Both the position numbers and the translations under genes were made by a program. Shown here piece after piece: positions 1 through 5,703 of a stretch of DNA of 5,703 nucleotides. The DNA is from Gammaproteobacteria bacterium (GTDB taxonomy: Bacteria; Pseudomonadota; Gammaproteobacteria; Chromatiales; Chromatiaceae): positions 1 through 5,703 of the forward strand of contig SBFV01000155.1 in assembly GCA_006227775.1 (NCBI GenBank), written 5' to 3'. Position 1 is the stretch's first letter. Each line of letters starts with the position of its first letter. The notes beneath the pieces were generated by a model. It saw only the letters and a program-made list of their open reading frames with translations, had not been told where the DNA came from and made no database searches.

Positions 1-199
1 AGTCCACGGCCTCGGGCGGCACGCCCAGATCGGCCAGGGCGGCCAGGACCCGGGGCACGGCCTGGTTGGTGCCGGTGTCGATGATGGCGGCATGACCGTC
101 CTGCAGCATGAGGTGGATGGCGGCGAGGCCGGGCCTCAGGTACTCGGCATCCAGGGCATGGATGCCATGGTCGTAGTGGAGCGGCGGGGCAGCGGTCAT
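1..199 (-). CDS. MBL-fold metallo-hydrolase, N-terminal fragment (3' end beyond the window)
   Basis: Reading from the ATG whose complement is at 197-199 gives 66 residues before the window edge. The sequence has the opening of a metallo-beta-lactamase fold: a short lead (HYDHGIHALDAEYLRPGL), a beta strand (AAIHLMLQDGHAAII), then DTGTN at about residues 41-45, the usual first acidic loop of the fold, and a helix (VPRVLAALADLGV) before the strand that normally leads to the zinc-binding THxHxDH motif. That motif would lie to the left of the window, so metal binding is not seen. The style resembles the ST1585-like or glyoxalase II-like branch rather than the YycJ-like protein encoded at 1895-2659. 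The start lies 9 bases after the stop of the DUF3301 gene, so co-transcription is likely. No clear Shine-Dalgarno is visible. Substrate unknown. Confidence 0.75.
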   Translation of the reverse strand, partial: MTAAPPLHYDHGIHALDAEYLRPGLAAIHLMLQDGHAAIIDTGTNQAVPRVLAALADLGVPPEAVD

Positions 200-208
200 G
201 GCAGGGGC

Positions 209-565
209 TCAGCGGGGCGGGAAATGGATGACGTTGTCCGGCGGCGGCGTCTCATCCCCTCGGGCGGGCAGGATCAGGTTCACGTCCAGGACGCGGTCGC
301 CCAGGAGATAGACACGTCCCGGCAGGCGGTTGTCGCCGTTGTCGGAAAACTCGAAGGCGAATTCACGGTAGATGGCGGCCCGCTGGTTGTCGTCCCGCCT
401 CAGGCGCATGCGGGCCAGGGATACCGTGTCGTCCAGGAATTGCACGCCGGCCCGCTGGCAGACCCGTCGGGCCGCCAGGATGGCCAGTTCACGCTTCTTC
501 AGGCTGTCCCACCAGAGCCAGGCGGCCGCGAACAGGGCCGCGGACACCCAGATCTCCCAGGTCAT
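209..565 (-). CDS. DUF3301 family membrane-anchored small protein
   Basis: This 118-residue protein has a single hydrophobic N-terminal segment (about residues 5-19, rich in Trp and Ala), followed by a positively charged SLKKR, which predicts an N-out, C-in single-pass inner-membrane anchor or an uncleaved signal anchor. The soluble part matches my recollection of DUF3301: ARRVCQRAGVQFLDDTV (31-48), an arginine-rich strand (51-57), then YREFAFEFSDNGDNR (66-80) and GRVYLLGDRV (83-92), with a short tail ending in HFPPR. The length is normal for the family. No function is established for DUF3301, and I do not assign one. Its ATG (565-563) shares ATGA with the stop of the upstream helicase gene, so translation is probably coupled to it. 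Another MBL-fold gene follows after 9 bases. Confidence 0.82.
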   Translation of the reverse strand: MTWEIWVSAALFAAAWLWWDSLKKRELAILAARRVCQRAGVQFLDDTVSLARMRLRRDDNQRAAIYREFAFEFSDNGDNRLPGRVYLLGDRVLDVNLILPARGDETPPPDNVIHFPPR

Positions 566-1872
566 GAAGGTGTTTCGGATTCAGGCTTGACCGGCGGCAG
601 GAACAGGGCGCACACCGGCTGGGTCTGACGCCCGCGTCGGTAGCCAGCGTCGGCCGTGACAGCAGCGGGGGTGGGGGCTGCAGCGCGGACCGGCGGAGGC
701 GGTGGCGCCAGGCTGGGCAGCGGGGTGATGGCAAGGTCGCGGCTGATGAACCTCTCCACCCCGGCCAGCAGCTTGTCCTCCTCGCTGGAGACCAGGGAGA
801 TGGCAAGGCCGGAGGCCCCGGCCCGACCGGTGCGGCCGATGCGGTGAACGTAGTCCTCCGGCGAATAGGGCAGCTCGAAGTTCACCACGCAGGGCAACTC
901 GGCGATGTCGATGCCTCGGGCAGCGATGTCGGTGGCCACCAAGAGCTTGATCTTGCCCTGCTTGAAGCCCTCCAGGGCCTGGAGGCGGTCGATCTGGGTC
1001 TTGTCGCCGTGGATGGCGGCCACTTCGAGGCCGCGCCGTTGCAGGCGGCGGGCCAGCTTGTCGGCGGCGATCTTGGTCCGGGTGAACACCAGGGCCTGGG
1101 GCAACTCCCGCGCCCGTACCACCCGGATGAGGGCATCGATCTTGTCGTCCTCGGCCACCTTGTGCACCACCTGCTCGACGGTCTCCGCCGCGGTGTTCTT
1201 GCGGGCCACCTCCACCTTGAGGGGATCGCGCAGGAAGCTGTTGGCCAGGCGGGTGATGGGCTCGTCGAAGGTCGCGGAGAAGAGCAGGGTCTGGCGCGTC
1301 TTGGGCAGGAGGGCGAGGATGCGCTTGAGGTCAGGGAGGAAGCCCATGTCCAGCATGCGGTCAGCCTCGTCCAGGACCAGGAACTGGACCTGGTTGAGCA
1401 GCGTCATCTTGTTGCCGGCATGATCGAGCAGGCGCCCGGGCGTCGCCACCAGGACCTCCACGCCGGCCCGCAGGGCCGCTTCCTGCTCGTTCATGTTGAC
1501 ACCACCGTAGACCACCGTGCTGCGCAGGGGCAGGTGCTTGGCGTAGGCCACCACGCTCTCGTGGACCTGGATGGCCAGTTCCCGGGTGGGCGCCAGCACC
1601 AGGGCGCGCACCGGGTGGCGGGCCGGCGAGGTGCTGGTATTGGCATGGGGCTTGATCTGATGCAGCAGGGGCAGCGCGAAGGCGGCGGTCTTGCCGGTAC
1701 CGGTCTGGGCCTGGGCCAGCAGATCACGGCCAGCGAGGACCAGGGGGATGGCCTCCTTCTGGATCGGCGTGGGCACGCTGTAGCCGAGTTCGGACACAGC
1801 CCGGACGAGCTCGGGTGCGAGCTTGAGTTCTGCGAAGGTTATCGCCGCTTCCAGGGCGGAGGGTTCGGTCAT
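562..1872 (-). CDS. rhlE: DEAD-box ATP-dependent RNA helicase, RhlE type
   Basis: This 436-residue helicase has the full DEAD-box set: an upstream aromatic F13 and a Q motif with Q38 (GYSVPTPIQ, 30-38), Walker A AQTGTGKT (55-62), PTREL (95-99), TPGR (144-147), DEAD (168-171), SAT (199-201), the second RecA domain with HGDKTQ (288-293), ATDIAARGID (313-322) and HRIGRTGR (343-350). It should unwind short RNA duplexes using ATP in the cytoplasm. RhlE proteins are linked to ribosome maturation, RNA decay and cold growth. All catalytic residues are present. After about residue 385 the protein runs into a Pro/Ala-rich linker with five prolines in a row, then a short tail (GYRRGRQTQ, VCALFLPP) rather than the long Arg/Lys-rich tail of many relatives. 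The start is 22 bases after the stop of the YycJ-like gene; no strong ribosome binding site is visible. The family is certain; the rhlE name, as opposed to another RhlE-like paralogue, is less so. Confidence 0.92.
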   Translation of the reverse strand: MTEPSALEAAITFAELKLAPELVRAVSELGYSVPTPIQKEAIPLVLAGRDLLAQAQTGTGKTAAFALPLLHQIKPHANTSTSPARHPVRALVLAPTRELAIQVHESVVAYAKHLPLRSTVVYGGVNMNEQEAALRAGVEVLVATPGRLLDHAGNKMTLLNQVQFLVLDEADRMLDMGFLPDLKRILALLPKTRQTLLFSATFDEPITRLANSFLRDPLKVEVARKNTAAETVEQVVHKVAEDDKIDALIRVVRARELPQALVFTRTKIAADKLARRLQRRGLEVAAIHGDKTQIDRLQALEGFKQGKIKLLVATDIAARGIDIAELPCVVNFELPYSPEDYVHRIGRTGRAGASGLAISLVSSEEDKLLAGVERFISRDLAITPLPSLAPPPPPVRAAAPTPAAVTADAGYRRGRQTQPVCALFLPPVKPESETPS

Positions 1873-1894
1873 GGGCGCTGCTTGCGATGCGTTT

Positions 1895-2659
1895 TCAGGC
1901 TATTGACCGCCATTCTAGCCCACTCTGCTGGTCGGCCACCCCTATCCAGTCCATCTCGCAGCCCAGAGCGTCAGCGAGGGCGGCCTGGGCCAGGGCGGGG
2001 GTGTTGTTTTCCTCTGAGAGGTGGGCCGCCACCACATGCTGCAGGCCGGCATGCTTCACCCGCCCCATGAGGACACCGGCGGCCTGGTTGTCCAGGTGGC
2101 CATAGCGGCCGAGGATGCGGGTCTTGAGGGAAGGCGGGTAGCTGCCTGCCTTGAGCATGTCCACGTCGTGGTTGCACTCCAGCACCAGGGCATCGCAGCC
2201 GGTCAGCATCATCGTCATATGGTCGGTGACGTGGCCCACATCGGTGAGCAACCCGAAGCGGCGGGCGCCGTCGCTGACGATGTACTGGACCGGCTCACGG
2301 GCGTCATGGGGCACGGGATACGGATGGAATTCCAGGTCGCCGATGGCGAAGACGGTATGGCTGTCGATGACGCTGACAGCAGGCAGGTCGCTGCTGGCGG
2401 CCAGCATGGCATGGCAGCCATGGGTCAGGTGAATGCGGGCATCGTAGCGGGCGGCGAAGCGGGCGACGCCGCGGCCGTGGTCGCTGTGTTCATGGGTGAC
2501 CACCACCGCATCGACCATGTCCGGCTCGATGCCCAGGCGCTGCAGGCGTTGGGCAGTTTCGCGGACTCCGAAGCCGCAGTCCAGGAGGACCCGGGTCGCG
2601 CCCGACTCCAGGAGCCAGGCGTTGCCCTTGCTACCGCTGCCCAGGCAGGCGAAGCGCAC
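1895..2659 (-). CDS. YycJ/WalJ-like MBL-fold metallo-hydrolase
   Basis: This 254-residue protein is a complete metallo-beta-lactamase fold enzyme. It opens with SGSKGN (8-13), diagnostic for the YycJ/WalJ branch. It has the zinc motif THEHSDH (55-61), a VPHDA loop (H118), TDVGH (139-143, metal-bridging D140), ECNHD (161-165), a GHLDN segment (187-191) and AHLSEENN (212-219) with the last metal ligand H213. All expected ligands are present, so it should be an active di-metal hydrolase. In Firmicutes YycJ belongs to the WalRK locus and has been connected to cell-wall and DNA-repair phenotypes, with nuclease activity proposed. The role in proteobacteria is not settled. The start is GTG (complement at 2657-2659), chosen because residue 1 fits the family N-terminus and no other start lies near. 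The GTG shares one base with the bamC TAG (TAGTG), implying coupled translation. There is no two-component system here, unlike in Firmicutes. Confidence 0.9.
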   Translation of the reverse strand: MRFACLGSGSKGNAWLLESGATRVLLDCGFGVRETAQRLQRLGIEPDMVDAVVVTHEHSDHGRGVARFAARYDARIHLTHGCHAMLAASSDLPAVSVIDSHTVFAIGDLEFHPYPVPHDAREPVQYIVSDGARRFGLLTDVGHVTDHMTMMLTGCDALVLECNHDVDMLKAGSYPPSLKTRILGRYGHLDNQAAGVLMGRVKHAGLQHVVAAHLSEENNTPALAQAALADALGCEMDWIGVADQQSGLEWRSIA

Positions 2660-3786
2660 TACTTGAGTTGCTCGTGCAGCAGCTTGGCGATGCGGTTGCC
2701 GGTCTCGTTGCTGGCCGGGCTTCCGTTCTCCATGTAGACGCCGACCTCGCTCTTGTCGTCGGCCTTGCCGGTCACCCGCACCCGGTATTTCTCGGCCTTG
2801 GCTGCCTCATCATCGCTGCGCCAGAAGGCCAGCTTGGACAGGAAACCCTCCTCCTTCTTGCCCGCCTCGGGATCGGCATAGCGCACGAAGTAGATCCCCT
2901 TGGCACGGTCGCGGTCCTCGACGGCGAAGCCGATGCGGTCCAGGGCCAGGCCGACCCGGCGCCAGGCGCGATCGAAGGCCTCCGGCAGCAACAGACCCGG
3001 GGCGCCGTCGGCCACCTTGGCCAGGGTCGCCTGAGGCGGCGCGGCCTGGCCGGCAAGCAGGGTCTGGGCCCTGGCCTCCTCGACACCGAAGCGGACCATC
3101 AGGCGGCGTAGCATCTCCGCCTCCAGTTCGGGATCGGCCGGCCGGGGCTGCCAGACGGTGCGGCCCTGGCCCTGGTCGCCGCCAGCCTGGGTACCCTCGA
3201 ACACCTCGAACATGCCGCGGTGGCTGATGTAGATCTCGGTGCCCTTGCCGTCGGCGGCAGGCTCCAGGCGGGTACGGAACTTGTCCCGCTCGGCGGTGGA
3301 ATAGAGGCCGTCGATGACCTTGCCGAGCAGGTTGCGCAGGGCATCCTGGGGGATCTTAGCGCGATTCTCGGCCCAGTCCGTTTCCATCACGCCGGCATCG
3401 GGCATCTCCACGTTGACGATGAAGCCCAGTTCCTGCCAGAAATCCTTCATGACAGGCCAAACCTCCTGGGCGGGCATGTCCACCACCAGCCAGCGCTGGC
3501 TGCCGGCCCGCTCTATCCGCACCTTGTCCACCGTGGGCAGGATCTGGCTGCCCTGGGCAACCGCCTGGCTACCGCGCTCCTGGCTGTAGGCCGAATAGGT
3601 GGCGCTGCCCTGACCGGCGGTCTCAGGGATAACGTAGCGGTTGTCGGCCGAGGGCATCACCAGGTCCGGCGGCACCTCGAGAGTGGGCCGGGTGGTGGCG
3701 GACTTGTAGTCGATCTCCTTGCCCTGCATGAAGGAGCAGCCGCCCAGTGCGACAGCGGCGGCGGCCAGGAAAATGGGTGTACGCAT
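2659..3786 (-). CDS. bamC: Outer membrane protein assembly factor BamC (lipoprotein)
   Basis: BamC is the lipoprotein of the BAM complex that docks on BamD and helps insert beta-barrel proteins into the outer membrane. This 375-residue protein has a lipoprotein signal peptide with lipobox LGGC; Cys17 would be the lipidated residue and Ser18 at +2 suits outer-membrane sorting. An extended N-terminal stretch follows with the conserved LEVPPDL (36-42) and DNRY (48-51), the segment that binds BamD in E. coli. The first helix-grip domain covers about residues 90-197, with METDWAENRAKIP (134-146). A Gln/Gly-rich linker leads to the second domain at about 258-375. It is somewhat longer than E. coli BamC (344 residues), mostly in linkers. 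It follows dapA by 13 bases, the same neighbour order as in E. coli (dapA–nlpB), which supports the call. It is translated from an ATG with a good ribosome binding site. Confidence 0.95.
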   Translation of the reverse strand: MRTPIFLAAAAVALGGCSFMQGKEIDYKSATTRPTLEVPPDLVMPSADNRYVIPETAGQGSATYSAYSQERGSQAVAQGSQILPTVDKVRIERAGSQRWLVVDMPAQEVWPVMKDFWQELGFIVNVEMPDAGVMETDWAENRAKIPQDALRNLLGKVIDGLYSTAERDKFRTRLEPAADGKGTEIYISHRGMFEVFEGTQAGGDQGQGRTVWQPRPADPELEAEMLRRLMVRFGVEEARAQTLLAGQAAPPQATLAKVADGAPGLLLPEAFDRAWRRVGLALDRIGFAVEDRDRAKGIYFVRYADPEAGKKEEGFLSKLAFWRSDDEAAKAEKYRVRVTGKADDKSEVGVYMENGSPASNETGNRIAKLLHEQLK

Positions 3787-3795
3787 GATCTCGGG

Positions 3796-3801
3796 TTCCT
3801 C
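3796..3801 (-). promoter_or_regulatory. Ribosome binding site of bamC, overlapping the dapA stop
   Basis: On the minus strand the sequence TGAGGAA contains the dapA stop TGA followed directly by Shine-Dalgarno bases; GAGGAA ends 9 bases before the bamC ATG. This is the clearest ribosome binding site in the window. It fixes the bamC start and suggests that ribosomes ending dapA can re-initiate on bamC. Confidence 0.75.
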
Positions 3802-4675
3802 AGAGGGCGCCTGCTTCGCGCAGGGCGGTACGGATGGTTTCGTGGTGTTGGGCGGAAAGGGGGGTCAGGGGCAGGCGGATACCGCCATCGATGCGCCCCA
3901 TCTCCATCAGGGCCCACTTCACCGGGATGGGGTTGGCCTCGACGAACAGCTTCTGGTGCAGGGACAGGAGACGCAGGTTGATGCTGCGGGCCGTGGCCAG
4001 GTCGCCGGCGAAGGCCGCCGCGCACACCTCGTGCATCAGGCGGGGGGCGACATTGGCGGTGACCGAGATGACGCCGTGACCGCCCAGGAGCATCAGGGCC
4101 AGGCCGCTGGCATCGTCGCCGCTGTAGATGGCGAAACCCGCCGGGGCCCGCTTTATGAGGTCGGTGCCGCGCTCGATGTTGCCGGTGGCGTCCTTGATGC
4201 CGATGATGCCCGGCACCTGGGCCAGGCGCAGGGCGGTGTCATTGCTGATGTCAGACACCGTACGACCGGGGACGTTGTAGAGGACCACCGGCAGGTCCAC
4301 AGCCTCGGCGATGGCCTTGAAGTGCTGGTAGAGGCCTTCCTGGGTGGGCTTGTTGTAGTAGGGAGCGACCGAGAGGCCGGCGCTGGCCCCGGCCTCCTTG
4401 GCGCAGCGGGTCAGCTCGATGGCCTCGGAGGTGGAATTGGCGCCGGTGCCGGCGATGACCGGGATCCGGCCTGCCGCCTGCTCCACGGCAGTCCGGATCA
4501 GGAGGCAATGCTCCTCCGGGCTGACCGTGGGGGATTCCCCAGTGGTTCCCACGATGACGATGCCGTCGGTGCCTTCGGCAACGTGCCAGTCAACCAGGGC
4601 GCGCAGGCGCGCGAGATCCAGCCCGCCATCGGGCAACATGGGGGTGACGATCGCGACGAGACTGCCGGTCAGCAT
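3800..4675 (-). CDS. dapA: 4-hydroxy-tetrahydrodipicolinate synthase (DapA)
   Basis: DapA condenses pyruvate with aspartate semialdehyde, the first committed step toward meso-diaminopimelate for peptidoglycan and toward lysine, in the cytoplasm. The 291-residue protein is a TIM-barrel class I aldolase of normal length (E. coli 292) and aligns without gaps at the key sites: GTTGES (43-48, with T44 and T45), PYYNKP (105-110, Y107), YNVPGRT (133-139, Y133 and R138) and the Schiff-base lysine K161 in GIKDATG. Several residues of the E. coli allosteric lysine pocket are kept (S48, H56, N80, E84, Y106), while the positions equivalent to A49 and H53 are both proline, so feedback inhibition is likely but may differ in strength. 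The start ATG has only a weak purine-rich stretch (GAGTGAG, 9 bases upstream). A candidate promoter lies just upstream at 4705-4733. bamC follows after 13 bases. Confidence 0.98.
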   Translation of the reverse strand: MLTGSLVAIVTPMLPDGGLDLARLRALVDWHVAEGTDGIVIVGTTGESPTVSPEEHCLLIRTAVEQAAGRIPVIAGTGANSTSEAIELTRCAKEAGASAGLSVAPYYNKPTQEGLYQHFKAIAEAVDLPVVLYNVPGRTVSDISNDTALRLAQVPGIIGIKDATGNIERGTDLIKRAPAGFAIYSGDDASGLALMLLGGHGVISVTANVAPRLMHEVCAAAFAGDLATARSINLRLLSLHQKLFVEANPIPVKWALMEMGRIDGGIRLPLTPLSAQHHETIRTALREAGAL

Positions 4676-4704
4676 TTGCGGGGACTCACTCTAAGAAAGC
4701 GAAA

Positions 4705-4733
4705 ATTGTAGCCGTTAGGGCCTGACTGCACAA
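4705..4733 (-). promoter_or_regulatory. Candidate sigma70 promoter for dapA–bamC
   Basis: On the minus strand there is TTGTGC (4733-4728), a 17-base spacer, and TACAAT (4710-4705), which matches the -10 consensus at 5 of 6 positions; the -35 keeps only TTG. It straddles the end of the methyltransferase gene and the only AT-rich gap in the region, about 30 bases before the dapA ATG, giving a predicted leader of roughly 20-25 bases. It would separate housekeeping dapA expression from flagellar control. Seen by eye only. Confidence 0.42.
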
Positions 4734-5215
4734 AGCCGTTGCACCCGCCTGGGAGGCGCCGCCTCCTGCACGTCCTCATAGGCCACCACCCGCAACTGAC
4801 CGCGCACCATCTCCAAAAGTTCGCCGGGCATCAGGAGGTGGGCCGGGTTGCGTGGCCGACCGATCCTTTCCTGGCCCAGGGCGTAGGTCTCGTAGATCAG
4901 CACGCCGCCCTTGGCGAGGGCGGCAACGAGGTGGGGAAACAGGGGCCGGTGCAGGTAGTTGGTCACCACGACGCCCCCATAGGCCCCGTCTGCGAAGGGC
5001 CATGGGGCATGCTCAAGATCGTGTTCCAGCCAGCGGATGTCCGCCTGCCCCGGCGCAGCCTCGGGTTGGACGGGTTCCCGATCGACGGCATCGACGGGGT
5101 GGCCCAGTCCGGCCAGCATCAAGGCATGGCGGCCGCCGCCGCAGGCCACATCCAGCACGCGAGCGCCCGCGGGAATCAGGCCGGCCCAGCGCGTGACCCA
5201 GTCGGACGGATTCAC
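4715..5215 (-). CDS. Small class I SAM-dependent methyltransferase
   Basis: The coding region starts at GTG (complement at 5213-5215) and encodes 166 residues. The open frame extends further upstream, but that part overlaps fliR and looks like an out-of-frame reading of it, while NPSDWVTRWAGLIPAG directly after the GTG resembles the N-terminus of this family. Motif I is VLDVACGGGRHA (20-31), the acidic residue ending strand 2 is D45, the HDLE segment (65-68) and WPF (72-74) precede the core strand, and TNYLHRPLF (85-93) is the family hallmark, followed by GGVLIYETYA and a C-terminal QRLCAVRP. It resembles TehB-like stand-alone methyltransferases found near dapA in betaproteobacteria; the substrate is unknown. 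Its GTGA overlap with the fliR stop implies translational coupling to fliR. At 166 residues it is a little shorter than relatives as I remember them. A role in flagellar modification is possible from position alone, but no sequence feature shows it. Confidence 0.88.
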   Translation of the reverse strand: MNPSDWVTRWAGLIPAGARVLDVACGGGRHALMLAGLGHPVDAVDREPVQPEAAPGQADIRWLEHDLEHAPWPFADGAYGGVVVTNYLHRPLFPHLVAALAKGGVLIYETYALGQERIGRPRNPAHLLMPGELLEMVRGQLRVVAYEDVQEAAPPRRVQRLCAVRP

Positions 5216-5703
5216 GGCCCCACCAGCCCCTGCATGGCGGCCTTGCCCACATCCAGGCTGCGCAGCCAGAGCCCGTCCAGGAAGGCCGGCATGTAGATCA
5301 GGGCAAAATAAAGGACGAGGAAGCCTGCGCCGATGGTGATGGGGAAGCCCACCGCGAAGATGTTCAACTGGGGCGAAGCCCGGGTCATCATGCCGATGGC
5401 GAGGTTGGCCGCCAGCAGGGCCGCAGTGACGGGCAGTGCGATGTGGAGGCCGGTCATGAAGATGCTGCCGCCCCACACCACCAAGGCCATCAGGCCCTGG
5501 CTGGAGAAGGACAGGCCGCCGATGGGAATGTCATGGAAGCTCTGCCACAGTGCCGCGATGACCAGATGATGGCCGTTGAAGGCGAACAGGATCAGCGCGG
5601 CGGTAATGACCAGGAGTTGGGACAGGACCGCAGTCTGGGCCCCGTTGATGGGGTCGAACAGGCTGGCGAAGGAGAGGCCCATCTGCAGCCCCATGATGTG
5701 GCC
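5212..5703 (-). CDS. fliR: Flagellar biosynthetic protein FliR, C-terminal part (5' end beyond the window)
   Basis: The frame is open to the right edge, giving the last 163 residues of a protein that is normally about 260 residues long. FliR is a core subunit of the FliPQR export gate of the flagellar type III secretion apparatus in the inner membrane. The fragment carries the family signatures GLQMGLSFASLFDP near its start, NGHH and PIGG in the middle, and TRASPQLNIFAVGFP, the most conserved FliR segment, followed by a hydrophobic helix. Around three or four membrane segments are visible. No internal stop or frameshift is present. An internal ATG (5692-5694) exists but is not the true start, because conserved sequence continues upstream of it (GHI). 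A methyltransferase gene starts inside the stop codon. In related bacteria fliR follows fliPQ, which would lie to the right. Confidence 0.95.
   Translation of the reverse strand, partial: GHIMGLQMGLSFASLFDPINGAQTAVLSQLLVITAALILFAFNGHHLVIAALWQSFHDIPIGGLSFSSQGLMALVVWGGSIFMTGLHIALPVTAALLAANLAIGMMTRASPQLNIFAVGFPITIGAGFLVLYFALIYMPAFLDGLWLRSLDVGKAAMQGLVGP

Noticed and set aside
92..628. A 178-codon plus-strand open frame over the DUF3301 gene
   Set aside because: It is antisense to the DUF3301 gene and the partial MBL gene; the product is low-complexity Gly/Val/Gln-rich with no recognisable domain.
1873..1894. A rho-independent terminator between the YycJ-like gene and the helicase gene
   Set aside because: The 22-base gap has no GC-rich hairpin followed by a T run on the minus strand. 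The tttt on the plus strand is in the wrong orientation for the genes.
1912..1917. TAGAAT on the minus strand as a possible -10 for the helicase gene
   Set aside because: No acceptable -35 is found at 16-18 bases upstream (the bases there are GC-rich), and it lies within the end of the preceding gene, so it is not better than chance.
844..2070. A 408-codon open frame on the plus strand, antisense to the helicase
   Set aside because: It mirrors the codon phase of a strongly supported helicase gene in GC-rich DNA, where stops are rare on the opposite strand. The translation is low-complexity (rich in Gly, His, Gln and Leu), has no recognisable domain, and runs across the intergenic gap into the next gene.
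2021..2737. Plus-strand open frame opposite the YycJ-like gene, and a similar one at 3220-3981 opposite bamC
   Set aside because: Both are antisense to well-supported genes, with no family resemblance and no ribosome binding site that I can identify.
3719..4711. A 330-codon open frame on the plus strand, antisense to dapA and the bamC start
   Set aside because: It is antisense to two certain genes and has biased, domain-free composition typical of shadow frames in GC-rich DNA.
5216..5476. An upstream extension of the methyltransferase frame with an ATG at 5476
   Set aside because: The extra 87 residues are an out-of-frame reading of fliR, rich in His, Arg, Gly and Pro, with no methyltransferase features. 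The GTG at 5215 gives the family-like N-terminus.

Overview
The window is GC-rich (roughly two thirds G+C by eye) and densely packed. All eight genes I can support lie on the minus strand, so transcription runs from position 5703 toward position 1. The gene set (FliR, DapA, the lipoprotein BamC, an RhlE-type helicase, a DUF3301 protein) and the order methyltransferase–dapA–bamC–MBL hydrolase point to a motile, Gram-negative betaproteobacterium. The Rhodocyclales or a related order are the most likely, but this is inferred from remembered family resemblance and no search was run.

In order of transcription: (1) the C-terminal part of fliR, a flagellar type III export gate protein, cut by the right edge; (2) a small SAM-dependent methyltransferase whose GTG start overlaps the fliR stop by 4 bases; (3) after a short AT-richer gap with a candidate sigma70 promoter, dapA (lysine and diaminopimelate synthesis); (4) bamC (outer-membrane assembly lipoprotein), whose ribosome binding site touches the dapA stop; (5) a YycJ/WalJ-like MBL-fold hydrolase that starts with GTG inside the bamC stop; (6) 22 bases on, an rhlE-type DEAD-box RNA helicase; (7) a DUF3301 membrane-anchored small protein in 4-base overlap with the helicase; (8) the N-terminus of a second, unrelated MBL-fold hydrolase, cut by the left edge.

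Functionally, the window is the junction between the end of a flagellar export operon and a housekeeping cluster. dapA feeds peptidoglycan precursor synthesis, bamC serves outer-membrane protein assembly, and the YycJ-like protein is related to a family linked to cell-wall and DNA-damage physiology in Firmicutes. The helicase and DUF3301 pair form a tightly coupled unit that may be read through from the genes upstream. I see no tRNA, rRNA, CRISPR array, insertion sequence, phage gene or rho-independent terminator. Intergenic DNA totals well under 100 bases. Nothing here looks like a wholly new system. The best leads are small: the fliR-coupled methyltransferase, the candidate internal dapA promoter, the helicase–DUF3301 coupling and the helicase's short C-terminal tail.
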